A DNA stretch of 64,000 nucleotides from Nannobrachium achirus (GCA_963921795.1 OY997641.1:31125460-31189459); one strand, 5' to 3'; positions 50,536 through 61,160 are shown, numbered from the stretch's first letter. Notes: generated by a model not told the origin, from the letters alone. A program made the numbers and translations.

Positions 50536-51435
50536 CTAAAGCGACAAAGACGCGTTCCCGGCTGGTTAATAAATCACTGATAGCTGTAACTACTAATTCT
50601 AGAGTGCAAAAAGGGCTGTTTGGACCTTTGGGATGGAACTTTGCTCATCCGTCTCCCCTCTATGTGACACCATTGGGTCTGCAGAACCTTGAATGGCTAC
50701 CAGCCACATCCCAACACAAACCACACACCCAGCACGAAGACCGGACAGCAATAGTCTGAATCATTGTCTTATAAAACCGGGTTTATAACCATCCTATTAT
50801 GATCTCTACAGTATTTACGGACACAAGTTTGAGTGGTTGTCGTTTTTATGCAAGTGTGGACGTTCCTATATCTCCACATAACAAATATTTATTATTGCAC
50901 GCTGGCTACACATATTCAACTCGTTATTTTGGTTGTCTTTAGATGTACAGAAAACACTGTGGGCTTAGAACTGCTCCAGCTGGCAAAACAGCTGCATGAA
51001 GGCATGGGCTCAGGAATATGGGACGTACAATTATTCTATTGTCTTTTATTTTCATCTCCATTTAGCTATTATACCCAACTCCTGCAGCAAAACCCCCACA
51101 GACCGAATGAAACGAGAAGAGTACTAAGCTATTCAAGGATATATGCCACTTTCTTCTTTTTTTGTCTTTTGAAAAATACCATTAAGTAAATACGCCACTG
51201 TGGAAAACGAGAAAACAGCTTCAAATTGGACTGACCTCTACCTCTGTAACTTTACAATGGCCTTATTGCAATGGAGTAACCTGTGTATTGAACCACACAT
51301 TTCTGTGAATGCACAAACCCCACTCATTTAGTGTTTAGGAAGCACGCTCGCAACATGAACCATGTGATCGCATCATGGCGAGATCAAGGTGTTATACTGT
51401 AACTCTGTTCTAATACAGTTTTATACAACCCAGTT
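50536..51435. other. spacer without recognised genes
   Basis: An open frame at 50,833-51,189 (+) has no recognised motif. Confidence 0.5.
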
Positions 51436-52136
51436 GCAGGGGTGTAAAGTAACAAAGTACATTTACTTAAGTACTGTACTTAAGTACAATTTTGAGGTAT
51501 TTGTACTTTACGTGAGTATTTCCAATTTCCAATACTTTTACTTCTACTCCACTAAATCTCCAAAATATTGTACTTTTACTCCTCTACATTTATTTGAAAA
51601 CTTTAGTTACTAGTCACTTTGCAGGTATAAATTATAATATTATAAAACAATACATAAACCACTTTAGCCCTATTTTATACCTAGGCTATTTGAAAAAAAA
51701 AACGAATCTACAAGCTCACATTGCATCACACCGCGACGCGTTGCAAGCTTGTAGATCTGCTATTTTCAAACATTTTGTACTTTTAATTTTGGTACATTAA
51801 GTACATCTTGATGCCAACACTTTCATAGTTTTACTCAGGTACATTTTGAATTCCAGACTTTTACTTGTAAGGGTGCCCTCACACCAAAATACCTATGAGA
51901 GTGGAATCCGCGTTCTGCCAATGCATTTCAATGAGAGTACAGCGGTTTCATGCCAGCAGAGGATTTCTGCAAAAAACGCTCCCTTATCATTGAAATGCAT
52001 TGGCGGAACGCGGATTCCAGTCTCAAAGGTATTTTGGTGTGTGGGCACCCTAACAGAGGATTTCTATATGCTGCAGTATTGATACTTTTACACATTAAAG
52101 TGAGAAGAAATGTGAGTACTTTTACCACCACTGAGC
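51436..52136. mobile_element. AAAGTACT-rich repeat with two nested inserts
   Basis: Ends AGGGGTGTAAAGTAACAAAG and GAGTACTTTTACCACCACTG. It contains a hairpin at 51,691-51,770 and a palindromic MITE at 51,871-52,050. Confidence 0.75.
51871..52050. mobile_element. palindromic MITE with TAA flanks
   Basis: GGGTGCCCTCACACCAAAAT and complement, with arms of about 65 bp through AATGCATT. Flanking TAA on each side suggests PIF/Harbinger-like target choice (TWA), by inference. Confidence 0.75.
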
Positions 52137-52525
52137 GCGAGTCAATACACAACTTATTGTCCTGGAAGAAGACCATTCCATTGTACTAACGTGGGGCAGA
52201 GGTCATGGTTTCACATGGCGTCGCTGAGCCCATCCCTTCAGACTGCTGCTGAGACAGTGATTATAATACAGATCTAGGACAAAGCTACGGATCACTCTCC
52301 TCCTATACTCTTCCTCCTCTTCCTCACCATAGAAAAATAAAACACCCATGTCCCTCAACAAGCCCAGGAGGAGCTTTTCCTACGCTTCCCTTTAAAAAAA
52401 AAGGAAACCGTACATTCACAAAGAGGACGACAGAGAAAAAAACAAGCAAGTCCAAGTTCAAATTTGTCGTGTGCAAAAAACATTATAGATCTCTATAAAA
52501 ATATGTGCATATGGATAGAGCTATT
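52137..52525. other. spacer between repeat and cacna1h 3' end
   Basis: No coding signal; may include sequence just beyond the polyadenylation site. Confidence 0.4.
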
Positions 52526-53343
52526 TTTAATCTCACCAAATACAATATTTTCCTTATTTACACTGCATGGAGATACACAGATTAACATACACTAACAGCT
52601 CTGCCCCGCCCCCCCTCACTGTCTGTGCAGGCCAAAGGATAACATGGCCAAAGTCCTCGACAAAGGAGATCTGGTAACACACAACGGACAACAACACAAA
52701 CAAACGCACATGAATCAACATGTGCGCACACGCACGCACACACACACACGCGCACACACACACACGCACACTTCTGCTCTGATCAATGTGATCCAAGAGC
52801 CGAGGAGGGGCAAACAGAGCTCCTATGGAAAACCTGAAGTTGCATATCCCACATCCCTCCCCCACCCCCCCAACTCCCCATGCTCGCATTTCACAAACCA
52901 CTCCCCGTTATAGGGTCAGAGGTGATCAGCCAGACGCTGCTTCCTGATTGGCTCACATGGGGTCGGGGTGTCTCAAAAAAAATACTTTGGCTACGGAGTT
53001 AGGTGGCTTTAGTCCCGGTGTGCTGCTCGACGCCGAGTCCCCAACACACACCGTCATGCTGTCAGCATCACTGGTACCGACCGACGGCTTCATGGAATCC
53101 CTGCGTCCCATTCACAGGGTTGTTGTCCATTCATCTAGGACTGGAAATCCACTGTCTCTCTCTCTCTCTCTGAATAAATATTAACCAGTGTCTCTCTCTG
53201 CTTCAGTCAATCATCAAAAACAATCTCTCAGTTGGCTCCATCCTCTATCAGTCTCTATCGGGGTCAGGCCACGCCCCCTTCTGAACCACAGTGCAGGGAT
53301 TTCTGACCAACCGAATTCACTTCCTGAAGGCCATGCTCGTCCT
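52526..53343 (-). promoter_or_regulatory. cacna1h: probable cacna1h 3'UTR and polyadenylation signal
   Basis: After the TGA there is no further conserved coding sequence on the minus strand. The first plausible signal downstream is ATTAAA (minus strand, 52,531-52,526), followed about 45 nt later by a T-rich stretch near 52,480. That gives a 3'UTR of about 0.8 kb. It contains a short CT run and CA-rich tracts near 52,730-52,770. A canonical AATAAA farther on (52,594-51,589 side, at 51,594-51,589) lies inside a transposon and is less likely. This is inference from signals only. Confidence 0.4.
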
Positions 53344-54804
53344 TCAATGGGCAGTTCTGCGGTTCTTGGAGCTGAATCCGCCTTCCAGTCTTCCGTCAAA
53401 AGGGGAGGGGCAAGGAGGCGGATCAGTGTCTGAAAGGCCGACTGGCAGGCTGCCCGCGTATCTGGCTTCTGGTTGGTCGAAGGTGAAATGGGGTGCGTTC
53501 TTGTATTCGGTGGTAGGGGAGGGTTGCCTGGGGGCGGGGGAGAGGCTGTGGGTGGGTGTGTGTGGAAAAGGCAGGGAGTGTGTCTGAACAGGCATCTGGG
53601 GCTGGACGAAGACGTTTGGACTCATTGGAGCCTGCAGGAGGGCAGGCGTCAGCATGTGCGCGGGCGTCAGCACATGAGTCGTTGGCGTGTACTGAGTATG
53701 GGTGGGCATTAGCGCCCGCGTGGGTGAGGGTGTGCCCAGCACCCGTGTGGGTGAGGGCATGCCCAGCGCCCGTGTGGGTGAGGGCGTGCCCAGCGCCCGG
53801 GTGGGCGAGGGCGTGCCCAACGGCACATGCACGGGCATGAGCGTGGTGGCAGTGGGGGTCAGCAGGGGCGTGAGCGAGCGAGGCGTGTCCGGTGTGTGTG
53901 TGCTGGTCAGGTCGTGCGAGGGCGTCCTGCGTCTCCTCATGGCGCTGCAGCCGTCCGGCTCCGCGGGGGGAGGCGGAGACGCCAGGAGGTGTTCCCTCTC
54001 CGACGGAGGGTGGATGGAGATGCACGGAGGACTCATCTTCTTCTTCCTGTGCGCTCCCCCGCCGACCGACTGCACCCTGACGGGGAAGCTGCGCCTGCTG
54101 CCCGCCTCCCCTCCCGGTGGCGCCCAGTCGTCCCTGCCGACTGTGGCCTGGGGCAGGCACACCTCGATGGAGTGTCGCCGCTGGTCGTCGGGGCAACCGG
54201 GGGACACGGGCGACATCGCCGGTGGCGCCGAGGGCCCCGGCTTGTCCAGGAAGCCCTGGGTGTCCACGCTGAAGAACTTCCTGGTGTCCTGACGCTCCCT
54301 GGGCCCCGCCCCCAGGAGGCTCAGCGCGCTCCCCCTCCTGGGCGAGCAGGGGGGGAGAGGAGGTGGAGGTGGAGCGGAGGAGGAGTCCAGGGAGTAGGGG
54401 GATGCGTAGGGGGAGAGGGAGTGGCTGCGGCCCGCCTTCCCTCCTCCCCCGGCCTCTCCCTCGCCAGCAGCGCCCCCCCAAAGGAGCTGAGCCGAGCTGG
54501 TGATGTGACGCACCTCCTCGTCCGCAGGGTCACCACCACCCAGGGAGGCAGGGGAGGGGGGCCTGGGCCTCCCCCGCAGGCTGGGGGGGCGAGGGGGCAG
54601 GCGAGGAGAAGGTGGGGGAGGCAGAGGAGAGGGAGAGGAGGGAGGAGGAGGATGGAAAGGAGAGTGGGGGGGCGGAGGGAGAGGAGAGGGGCAGGAAGGG
54701 CGAGGGGGGAGCAGAGAGGGAGAGGAGGGAGGCAGAGGAAGGGGGTCTGGACCCTCCTGCTGCTCACAGCCCTGTGACTCCACAGAGTCCACCTTCAGTG
54801 CCAC
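53344..54804 (-). CDS. cacna1h: cacna1h terminal coding exon: distal C-terminal tail of Cav3.2
   Basis: This last coding exon holds 486 codons and a TGA at 53,344-53,346. The acceptor is GTCTTCCAG before GTGGCACTG. In order: a Pro/Ser-rich stretch (about residues 20-90 of the exon); DPADEEVRHITSS (92-104), as in human Cav3.2; KFFSVDTQGFLDKPG (176-190); DQRRHSIEV (207-215), a block also found in Cav3.1; RKKKMSPPCISI (253-264); RRRRTPS (290-296); four tandem copies of a nine-residue unit (329-364); then a Thr/Pro-rich end finishing NRRTAH. The many Ser/Thr-Pro and basic-Ser sites suggest heavy phosphorylation. The exon is very GC-rich for this window, so several long open frames appear on the other strand; I treat those as by-products. 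Confidence 0.93.
   Translation of the reverse strand: MALKVDSVESQGCEQQEGPDPLPLPPSSPSLLPPRPSCPSPLPPPPHSPFHPPPPSSPSPLPPPPSPRLPPRPPSLRGRPRPPSPASLGGGDPADEEVRHITSSAQLLWGGAAGEGEAGGGGKAGRSHSLSPYASPYSLDSSSAPPPPPLPPCSPRRGSALSLLGAGPRERQDTRKFFSVDTQGFLDKPGPSAPPAMSPVSPGCPDDQRRHSIEVCLPQATVGRDDWAPPGGEAGSRRSFPVRVQSVGGGAHRKKKMSPPCISIHPPSEREHLLASPPPPAEPDGCSAMRRRRTPSHDLTSTHTPDTPRSLTPLLTPTATTLMPVHVPLGTPSPTRALGTPSPTRALGMPSPTRVLGTPSPTRALMPTHTQYTPTTHVLTPAHMLTPALLQAPMSPNVFVQPQMPVQTHSLPFPHTPTHSLSPAPRQPSPTTEYKNAPHFTFDQPEARYAGSLPVGLSDTDPPPCPSPFDGRLEGGFSSKNRRTAH
53713..53820 (-). repeat. cacna1h: 27-bp coding minisatellite in the cacna1h tail
   Basis: Four consecutive 27-bp units encode LGTPSPTRA with small changes (one LGMPSPTRV). 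Each unit carries TPSP, giving paired proline-directed phosphorylation sites. The array is in frame and exactly 108 bp. Confidence 0.9.
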
Positions 54805-54840
54805 CTGGAAGACAGACAACAGCATCACCACAATAATCCA

Positions 54841-54975
54841 GTGTTTCTTAAACTTTCACATTTCAAGGTCTCCCCTTAACTCTGACAGTGTACAAATGGA
54901 ACCAAAGGGTTAGGGTTAGGGTTAGGGTTGGGGTTGTTCCATTTGTACACTGTCAGAGTCCCTGGAATCCACTTT
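54841..54975. repeat. inverted repeat with telomere-like TTAGGG run, cacna1h intron
   Basis: ACTCTGACAGTGTACAAATG and its complement flank a short GGGTTA tandem run of four to five units. Related end sequences (CTCTGACAGTGTACAAATG) occur near 16,188. It looks like a small foldback element that expanded a telomere-like tract, not a chromosome end. Confidence 0.6.
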
Positions 54976-55404
54976 GTGAACCACTGCAATGATACAATCA
55001 TGCAATAATCAAAATGTGTTCAACAAACAGCAATTCGCATGGTATAGCATTTAAATTATAATTTACATAAATGCCTGTATTAGCTTTATTTACCATGGTT
55101 CAGACATTGCTGTTGTGCTATTCACGTGACAGCCATTGAGCCGTTGATGCTAGATGTTAAACGTTTCATATTTAACACATTCTGCTGGCTGTTATCAGCT
55201 GCAGGGAAGTGCAATGGACCATGCTTGAGACATGACAGATATGAAAGAGCCTGAAGAGCATGGTATTCGAAAAGAAAAGGTGGGTCGAACTATAAAAAAA
55301 GGGGGAAAAAATACATAATGTCATGTGGTTGTGTTGATCTTCAAGCTATGTACTAGCGACCGTGAATTTCTGTGTGTATTTGTGTACAGTATGGAGACCC
55401 TTAC

Positions 55405-55562
55405 CTGTCTGCGCAGAGCCCGCGGGGAGGGGCTAGGCCTGGGTGGGGCGATGCGAGGCAGCGTGCGGGGCGGGGGAGGCCGGGGGTTCGGAGGGGAGAG
55501 GCCTGGCACTTGGAGCAGAGCACGGCTCTCACACGGCTGGGAGTGGACCGACGTCACAGAGC
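55405..55562 (-). CDS. cacna1h: cacna1h exon: proline-rich C-terminal tail
   Basis: This exon has 158 nt: two bases that complete a Gly codon from the previous exon, then 52 codons from SVTSVHSQPCES to SPRALRRQ. The acceptor is CACCTCCAG before GCTCTG; the donor is AGACAG then GTAAGG. The opening SVTSVHSQP matches GSVASVHSPP of human CACNA1H at the same exon junction. The remainder is Pro/Arg-rich and likely disordered. The GC-rich composition continues into the final exon. Confidence 0.93.
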
Positions 55563-55619
55563 CTGGAGGTGCACAGACACACACGTGTGATGTACGGTAC
55601 ATACACAAAATATAGACAC

Positions 55620-57660
55620 GTGTATTGGATACACATATAAATATCCTATATACAAGCTCACAATGCAGAATGCACAGTCTAGAATGGCATGCCCGAAATA
55701 GGGACTCCAGGGTTAATGTAATTTACAGGTAGATATACACACGTACACATGGAGCATTTCAGAGTTGTAGAAGAAGGTGGTTGTACTGAGGAGATCCCAG
55801 TGAATGTGGGTGCATGAATGGGATGCAAGACATTGAAAAATAGACAATCAAAACCTTCTCTAGATTGATAAAGGTTTGGTAATAACACGTTGCTTATTAC
55901 AGAATCATTCTTTGATGAAGCAGTACATCGATATGCAATGAGGTCAGTGTAAGATTTGAGATGAAGGGCTGATTTGCTGAATATTAAATAGTCATATTAG
56001 GATTTACACTTTTTTTCTTGGACTCAGCCAATCATGTCAAAGAGACACACTGTAGATAACGATCTGTATTTTGCTAATAAAGCAAAACACAGTATTGAAT
56101 AGCATTTGCCAACTATTCGTAATGTTTGTTTTACTCATAGTACTGTTTGAGTGTGTTCACCACGTAGACAATACAATGACAAGATAAAGCTAAGACTATT
56201 AGAATGTGATGGATCGCATGCCCCTCACACTCCAAGTACAATTAAACAAACATTTGGAATTTTACGCAAATACCATTTGAAAAAATATGAAGAAATCATA
56301 TCCTCCTAGTCTGTGAGTGGTCAGTCTCACATCATGATTAGAATTCATGAACACAATGCAGTCATAATAAGCCACATGTCAAATGAGGTGTGAATGACAA
56401 AGGAAGGAAGAACCAGGAAGAAGAACCAAATGCAAGCAAGGAAGCAACCAATGACTCCTTGCAGGTGAAGCCACGCTGATGTACGATGCCATGTTGTATT
56501 TGTACATCTTCATGTTTTTGAGGTTTGGAACCACAAAAAACGCGCTGAAATGCAACCAGAGACTCCAACATATTCTGTCCACCCTGTCAAGTGACTCAGC
56601 CCATGGTGTTTGAGAAGTTCTATTAGTGTGTCAAGTGTTATAGACAGACAGGTTAAGAGGTTAGGTCTTAAATAGAGGTCCTACTCAAGCTTCTGCTTTC
56701 TGGCCAAGCTGAAAACCCAACGGCTTAGAACGATTTTCTTAGAAGAATAATTACAACCCAATTATCCAAAAATGTCTTTAGAGAGCATAACTGGAGGCTT
56801 GAATCTCCTCTTAACAGGAAACAAGCAAACAAATCATAATTTTGACCATTACTGTAACATTGGACATGTGCATTGATTTGGGACATGTACTTATTATTTA
56901 CTGGACAATAATTGAGTCCAGTTCAGTACATTGTGTGTCCTTGTGTATTGATTGTTCTGTGACTGCAAATAAAGTCTTGTCTTGGCTTTGACTTGACTTT
57001 CGTAGCTTGACCATAAAGAGAAAGCTCATTCAGTCCGAGCATTCGAGAGCTGAGTGGATGGGACTGCGATCCGAGCAGACAGTCCATCCACTGCAGCCAG
57101 AGGGCGCTGTCAGTACCTTGGGACAGAGCTGGGCCTGTCCACAGCCTGGCCACAACATGCCATTAGATTCTGACTGTTGATAAAAGAACCCTGGTCAGTA
57201 CAATTCATTCACAGGACATTTATAGCGTTTCCCTGGTTAGAATGTCTATGAAAGTATTTCTACAACCGATAGAATTTAGCTACCGCTAATACTACACAGT
57301 AAGATCTCTAGTGTTGATTTAACTGAGAGTGCGCAAATATAACCAAATAAGGGTCCATTAAATGTTGGTTCCATGTGCGCACTCTCAGAGTTGGACATGG
57401 ATCATTTAACACTAAGGATTTCACGGTGTACTATTACTGCTGCTGCTGCTGCTACTACTACCACTAATAATGATAATTATCTCAAGCATCATTTATTTTA
57501 GCTTTGCTTGTTAAGCATGTGTGTTAATAATAAGAATGTGTAAAATCAAGCATGCATCACAAGCCTGAGTATTACTGTGTCTGTACATGTATTGTGTAAC
57601 TGTGTCTTTTATTACAACTATGTAAGAATTGAAAAATATATATTACCATTTAATTACTAA
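55620..57660 (-). other. cacna1h intron, about 2.1 kb
   Basis: No coding signal. It holds a half hairpin near 55,647 with a degenerate MITE end (GCCCGAAATAGGGACTCCAG), an inverted pair at about 57,310-57,420 (GAGAGTGCGCA and TGCGCACTCTC), and a short CTG run near 57,440. Confidence 0.7.
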
Positions 57661-57671
57661 GTATTGTGTAC

Positions 57672-57840
57672 CTGAATGCTGGTGCTGGGGGCTGTGGTCT
57701 ACTTCCTCCAGAGGGTAGGGGGCGCTGGCGGGCCGTACTGGACGGAACATGTAGCTGTCATTGGGCAATGAGTGCATCCTGGACACAGACATCTTCCTGG
57801 GAGAAAGCAGGTCCTGCTCGCTGTACTGAGTGTTTTCCTC
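57672..57840 (-). CDS. cacna1h: cacna1h exon: C-terminal tail with [17 protein letters not shown] motif
   Basis: This exon has 169 nt: 56 codons from [12 protein letters not shown] to HSPQHQHS plus one base of the next Gly codon. The acceptor is CCCTGCAG before GAGGAA; the donor is CATTCAG then GTACAC. The block [20 protein letters not shown], followed by RPASAPYP, is nearly the same as in human CACNA1H and is the strongest evidence for Cav3.2 rather than Cav3.1 or Cav3.3. It contains several Ser-Pro and basic-Ser sites and lies in the cytoplasm. Confidence 0.95.
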
Positions 57841-58024
57841 CTGCAGGGGGAGACAGAGACCACACAGCTCAAAGCACTGGCAATGAGTACAAACAAACTG
57901 CAAAGGAGCAGGTCTCAGGCTACACCAATGTTGAGTAACCAGGGTATTATAGGTTTTTCCTTCCAGTCAGGGGGAAAACAGATGATTGTGATTAATCTGG
58001 TATAGCGGTTACATCTTTTATAAT

Positions 58025-58463
58025 TAGGGTGACCATATTTTCATCCTCTCAAACCGGGACGCGAACCATTGTTGCCTAAAACCGGGACCCTCAAAGTATT
58101 GTGCAGGATACCACGCAGGCGCATGCCCATTCTCTGACATTCGTGCACGCGCACATATACACCGCAGGGTTGCATACAGGCAGTGAGTGATTGACAAACA
58201 GTCTCATCGTTGAATTCGGCAAACGCAATGAATTTGTTCATGTTTTCTGATTGTTTAGGTGAGCATGTTTACATGAAAAGAACATGTTAAATGTCTATGC
58301 AACCACTGAAAACAGCTACTATAATTTTCTGGTAAAAACCGGGACGATGTTGCAGTGAATGTTGAAAACCGGGACATATTAGTGTTTTAGAGATATTTGT
58401 CGGGACACCGGGACATGGGAAAACGGGAAAGTCCCGGCCAAACCGGGACGTCTGGTCACCCTA
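58025..58463. mobile_element. hAT-type MITE in a cacna1h intron
   Basis: Terminal inverted repeats are TAGGGTGACCATA and, at the right, TCTGGTCACCCTA. The flanking 8-mers TTTATAAT (58,017-58,024) and GTTATAAT (58,464-58,471) agree at 7 of 8 positions. The 439-bp element repeats ACCGGGAC motifs inside and codes for nothing. Confidence 0.85.
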
Positions 58464-59103
58464 GTTATAATCTGAGAGCTCCTCATCATTGGTGTTGACA
58501 ATCAATGAGGTAAATGCTTTGCTTTCCTGGGACATACAGTAGGTAGATTGGTGGGTTGGAATGTGAAGAGAACCAGCATTGAGATCTTCATAGTTTACTG
58601 ACTCAAAGTTTAAAGAATTATCCCCTAGCAAGAGCCTCAAAACGGAGGCAGGATGTAATAATTGTAATACACCTGTAATTACAGAAAATGTATCCTTTCA
58701 GGCACGTGCACACATAGACATCAAAGGGGGCTTGAGCCCCTGCCATTGTACCCGTCTGTAAAAAGTGCCCTCTCCAGACCATGAATGCAGCTTTTACTAG
58801 GGTGAAAGAAATGCAAATGTCCTCTTTCCATGCCATACCTGAAGGCAGCATTCAAGAGAATTGCCTTGTCCAAACTCTTCTGAACTTGAATGCAGCATCT
58901 TATGTTGAAAGAATTACCCTCTCTGTGTAGAAATCCATGCAGTATTGACTTGATTATGCTTAGTTCAGTGTGGTATCAAGCTCACAACATGTCGCATTTG
59001 GAGGTCTGCTATTTTCGATATTTTCACCAAAAGGCCCTTTTAGAAATGTCAGCCCCTGCCTCTCTAACATTCTCTGCACATCCCTGTATCCATTTATCAT
59101 TGC

Positions 59104-59416
59104 TTAAAGGACCAGGTCACCTCTGGGACAACCAGATCTTATTTTATTGTTGTGTGGGACACGATCAACACAATCCTAAGTTATTTTTTGTCTTCACTCT
59201 GTGTTTTTAGATATTTTAGTATTTCAGCCGATTTCAGCATGCTACAACTGGTCATATGATGCAAAATGCATCATATGACCATTTGTAGCATGCTGAAATA
59301 CTAACATATCTAAAAACACAAATTGAACACAAAAAATAATTCAGGATTGTGTTGATCGTGTCCCACACAACAATAAAATAAGATCTGGTTGTCCCAGAGG
59401 TGACCTGGTCCTTTAA
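59104..59416. mobile_element. TTAA-ended palindromic MITE in a cacna1h intron
   Basis: A near-perfect foldback of about 313 bp from TTAAAGGACCAGGTCACC to its complement, bounded by TTAA on both sides. The centre is itself palindromic around GCAAAATGCATC. The TTAA boundary suggests a piggyBac-like origin, but this is inference. A degraded relative lies at 25,051-25,303. Confidence 0.8.
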
Positions 59417-59476
59417 GTATGTTGGTCGATACAGCTGCTAGGTCACAACACTGTTTCCAGCGGGCGTAAAGTTTAC

Positions 59477-59617
59477 CTGTCCTGGTGAGTCTGGGCGTGG
59501 TCCTACATAGGTCCCTCCCCCAGAGCTGTTGTTGGAGGCGGAGCTTAGCTTGCGGTTCCTCGCCATCTCCATCTCCCGTGCAATCTCTGCATCCATCTCT
59601 GCATCCTCTTTAGCCTC
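59477..59617 (-). CDS. cacna1h: cacna1h exon: proximal C-terminal tail, acidic helix
   Basis: This exon of 47 codons in phase 0 runs from EAKEDAEMDAEIAREMEM to YVGPRPDSPGQ. The acceptor is CACCAG before GAGGCT; the donor is GGACAG then GTAAAC. The acidic, helix-prone first half corresponds to the conserved EAREDAELDAEIELEM of human Cav3.2, just after the gating segment, a region implicated in channel gating. The second half (NRKLSSASNNSSGGG) is Ser/Gly-rich and poorly conserved, as in other family members. Confidence 0.93.
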
Positions 59618-59709
59618 CTGGTGAGTCAGAAGCACGCCACTTTAATTTGATCCAAAGTGTTAGCTTTTTCTTTTTATTTACATAGCCTAAATCACATAAC
59701 GTTAAACAT

Positions 59710-59712
<3 letters not shown>

Positions 59713-59783
<71 letters not shown>

Positions 59784-59804
59784 TGTGTGCGTGTGTGCGT
59801 GCGC
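59713..59804 (+). repeat. GT/GCGT microsatellite touching a cacna1h splice donor
   Basis: A (GT)n run passes into (GCGT)n and ends next to the intron's GT dinucleotide. On the gene strand the intron begins GTGCGCACGCACAC. Confidence 0.95.
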
Positions 59805-59806
59805 AC

Positions 59807-59965
59807 CTTGTTGCTCTCCTCCAGGTGTTTCATGAGCACGGCCACCACCACGTTGACCAGCACAAACTGGGCCATGAGGACGAAGGTCACGAAGTAGATG
59901 GGAGACACCAGAGGCAGGTAGGTGAGACAGTGGCGCTCCTCTGGGCGGCACTCCCTCAAGGTGTC
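59807..59965 (-). CDS. cacna1h: cacna1h exon: IVS6 segment and start of C-terminal tail
   Basis: This exon of 53 complete codons runs from [11 protein letters not shown] to KHLEESNK in phase 0 at both ends. The acceptor reads TTTCCAG before GACACC; the donor reads AACAAG then GTGCGC. It completes the pore loop and encodes transmembrane segment IVS6 ([20 protein letters not shown], then VAVLM), whose cytoplasmic end forms the activation gate. The HLEESNK stretch opens the tail. The extra charged residues CRPEERHCL match the Cav3.2 form (human has a similar CSREDKHCL), unlike the Cav3.1 sequence. A GT/GTGC microsatellite starts at the second intron base. Confidence 0.95.
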
Positions 59966-60028
59966 CTGGAAACAAGGCATTTCATCAACCCAATTCAGGC
60001 CTAGAATTATTGAATGCTTTAACCGGTG

Positions 60029-60102
60029 AAAAATAGCAGATATACAAGCTCACAGCGCGGCACCGAGTGCCGCGCTGCGAGCTTGTAGATCTGCTATTTT
60101 TG
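60029..60102. repeat. hairpin module, type B, in cacna1h intron
   Basis: Stem AAAATAGCAGATATACAAGC with an inner stem CAGCGCGGCAC closing on a short loop. It is followed by the GGGGGTCC-type repeat and a second copy 430 bp away. Confidence 0.85.
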
Positions 60103-60179
60103 GAAAAAGTCGTGAAAATGTGTGCAAATCTTTGAATGTATGTATTTTCAAAGCGAACGTTTGTAACTCAAATGTTGCT

Positions 60180-60290
60180 TCTGGGGGGGGGGGTCCCTGG
60201 AACTAAATATTTTGAGATGGGGGTCCCTGGCCAAATAAATATCAGTTTGGGGGTCCTTCACATGAAAAGGTTTGAGAGCCACTGACATAG
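60180..60290. repeat. GGGGGTCC-type hAT-like fragment
   Basis: Contains the phrases GGGGGTCCCTGG, GAGATGGGGGTC and GGGGGTCCTT, ending AAAAGGTTTGAGAGCCACTG. Close relatives are at 20,380-20,435, 44,060-44,165 and 50,260-50,365. The end resembles the CAGTGG start of Charlie-type hAT elements. Confidence 0.6.
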
Positions 60291-60459
60291 TAGTCTCTCA
60301 AGAACAGGCAAGCTGAGCTCCGTTTAAGTGAAAAGGACCTTTTCTTTGACGATGGCTAGCCAGATTGCTGACATGGAAACATAGGTTTTTCAAAAAAACG
60401 TAGAAGGATTCAAAAGACACTTAAAGAATCGAGTCAAAATTCTAATTGTCACAATTTTT

Positions 60460-60534
60460 CAAAAATAGCAGATCTACAAGCTCGCAGCGCGGCACTCAGT
60501 GCCGCGCTGTGAGCTTGTATATCTGCAATTTTTC
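60460..60534. repeat. hairpin module, type B, second copy in the same intron
   Basis: Stem AAAATAGCAGATCTACAAGC with inner stem GCAGCGCGGCACT and its complement. The end TTTTTCAATAGTTAAAGCAT is shared with copies at 44.3 and 50.5 kb. Confidence 0.85.
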
Positions 60535-61090
60535 AATAGTTAAAGCATAAAATAATGATACACAATAATGTGTACCGTTCTAAATGGGTTAAGAACGCAG
60601 GGGTTAAAGCCCCAAAAAAATCCCAAGCCAAAAGAAATCCCAAGACTGAAAATATACTTCATTTTATAGAAGTATCTTCTGAAGTTCTGTTGTATTCTAT
60701 TGCTAGTCTGGGCAATTCAAATACTCATATCTTGAAATTATTACAGTACCTACAGTAACTGTAGGTATTGACTTTACGGACACATGGTGCATAGAGCAGT
60801 GTAGTGTTTAAGTTAAAAACACAGAGGAAGACACTTATACACATCCTTCAGTAGTCATTTGGACCATTATGCACCTTGAAAGCAGGGAAGAGGAAGGGTT
60901 GCAAGTGAGAACAAAAGAAAGACCATAATATTATGTTATTTATTTCTTTGCAGATTTGCACTGATCTCAGAAATAGCCCCTATGGAATCCTCAAGACTGA
61001 AATCCGTCCCCACGACTGAGAACGTTAACCCCTGAGAATGCATTATTACGCATTATTACTATAACCATTATTTTATGCTTTTAACTATTA

Positions 61091-61160
61091 AAAAATAGCA
61101 GATATACAAGCTCACAGCACGGCACCGAGTGCCACACTGCAAGCTTGTAGATCTGCTATT
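61091..61160. repeat. hairpin module, type B, in cacna1h intron
   Basis: Stem AAAATAGCAGATATACAAGC, inner stem CAGCACGGCAC, right arm ending GTAGATCTGCTATT. It is preceded by TTATTTTATGCTTTTAACTA, the same outer arm as other type B copies. Confidence 0.8.

Noticed and set aside
51589-51594. AATAAA on the minus strand as the cacna1h polyadenylation signal
   Set aside because: It lies in a dispersed repeat 1.7 kb beyond the stop; the ATTAAA at 52,526 is closer and outside repeats.
53827-54777. 316-codon plus-strand open frame, and a 352-codon minus-strand frame, overlapping the last cacna1h exon
   Set aside because: The exon is GC-rich, which removes stops in other frames. The Cav3.2 frame alone has conserved blocks and splice continuity.
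54903-54935. A chromosome end or telomere fusion
   Set aside because: Only four to five GGGTTA units, inside a small inverted repeat in an intron.
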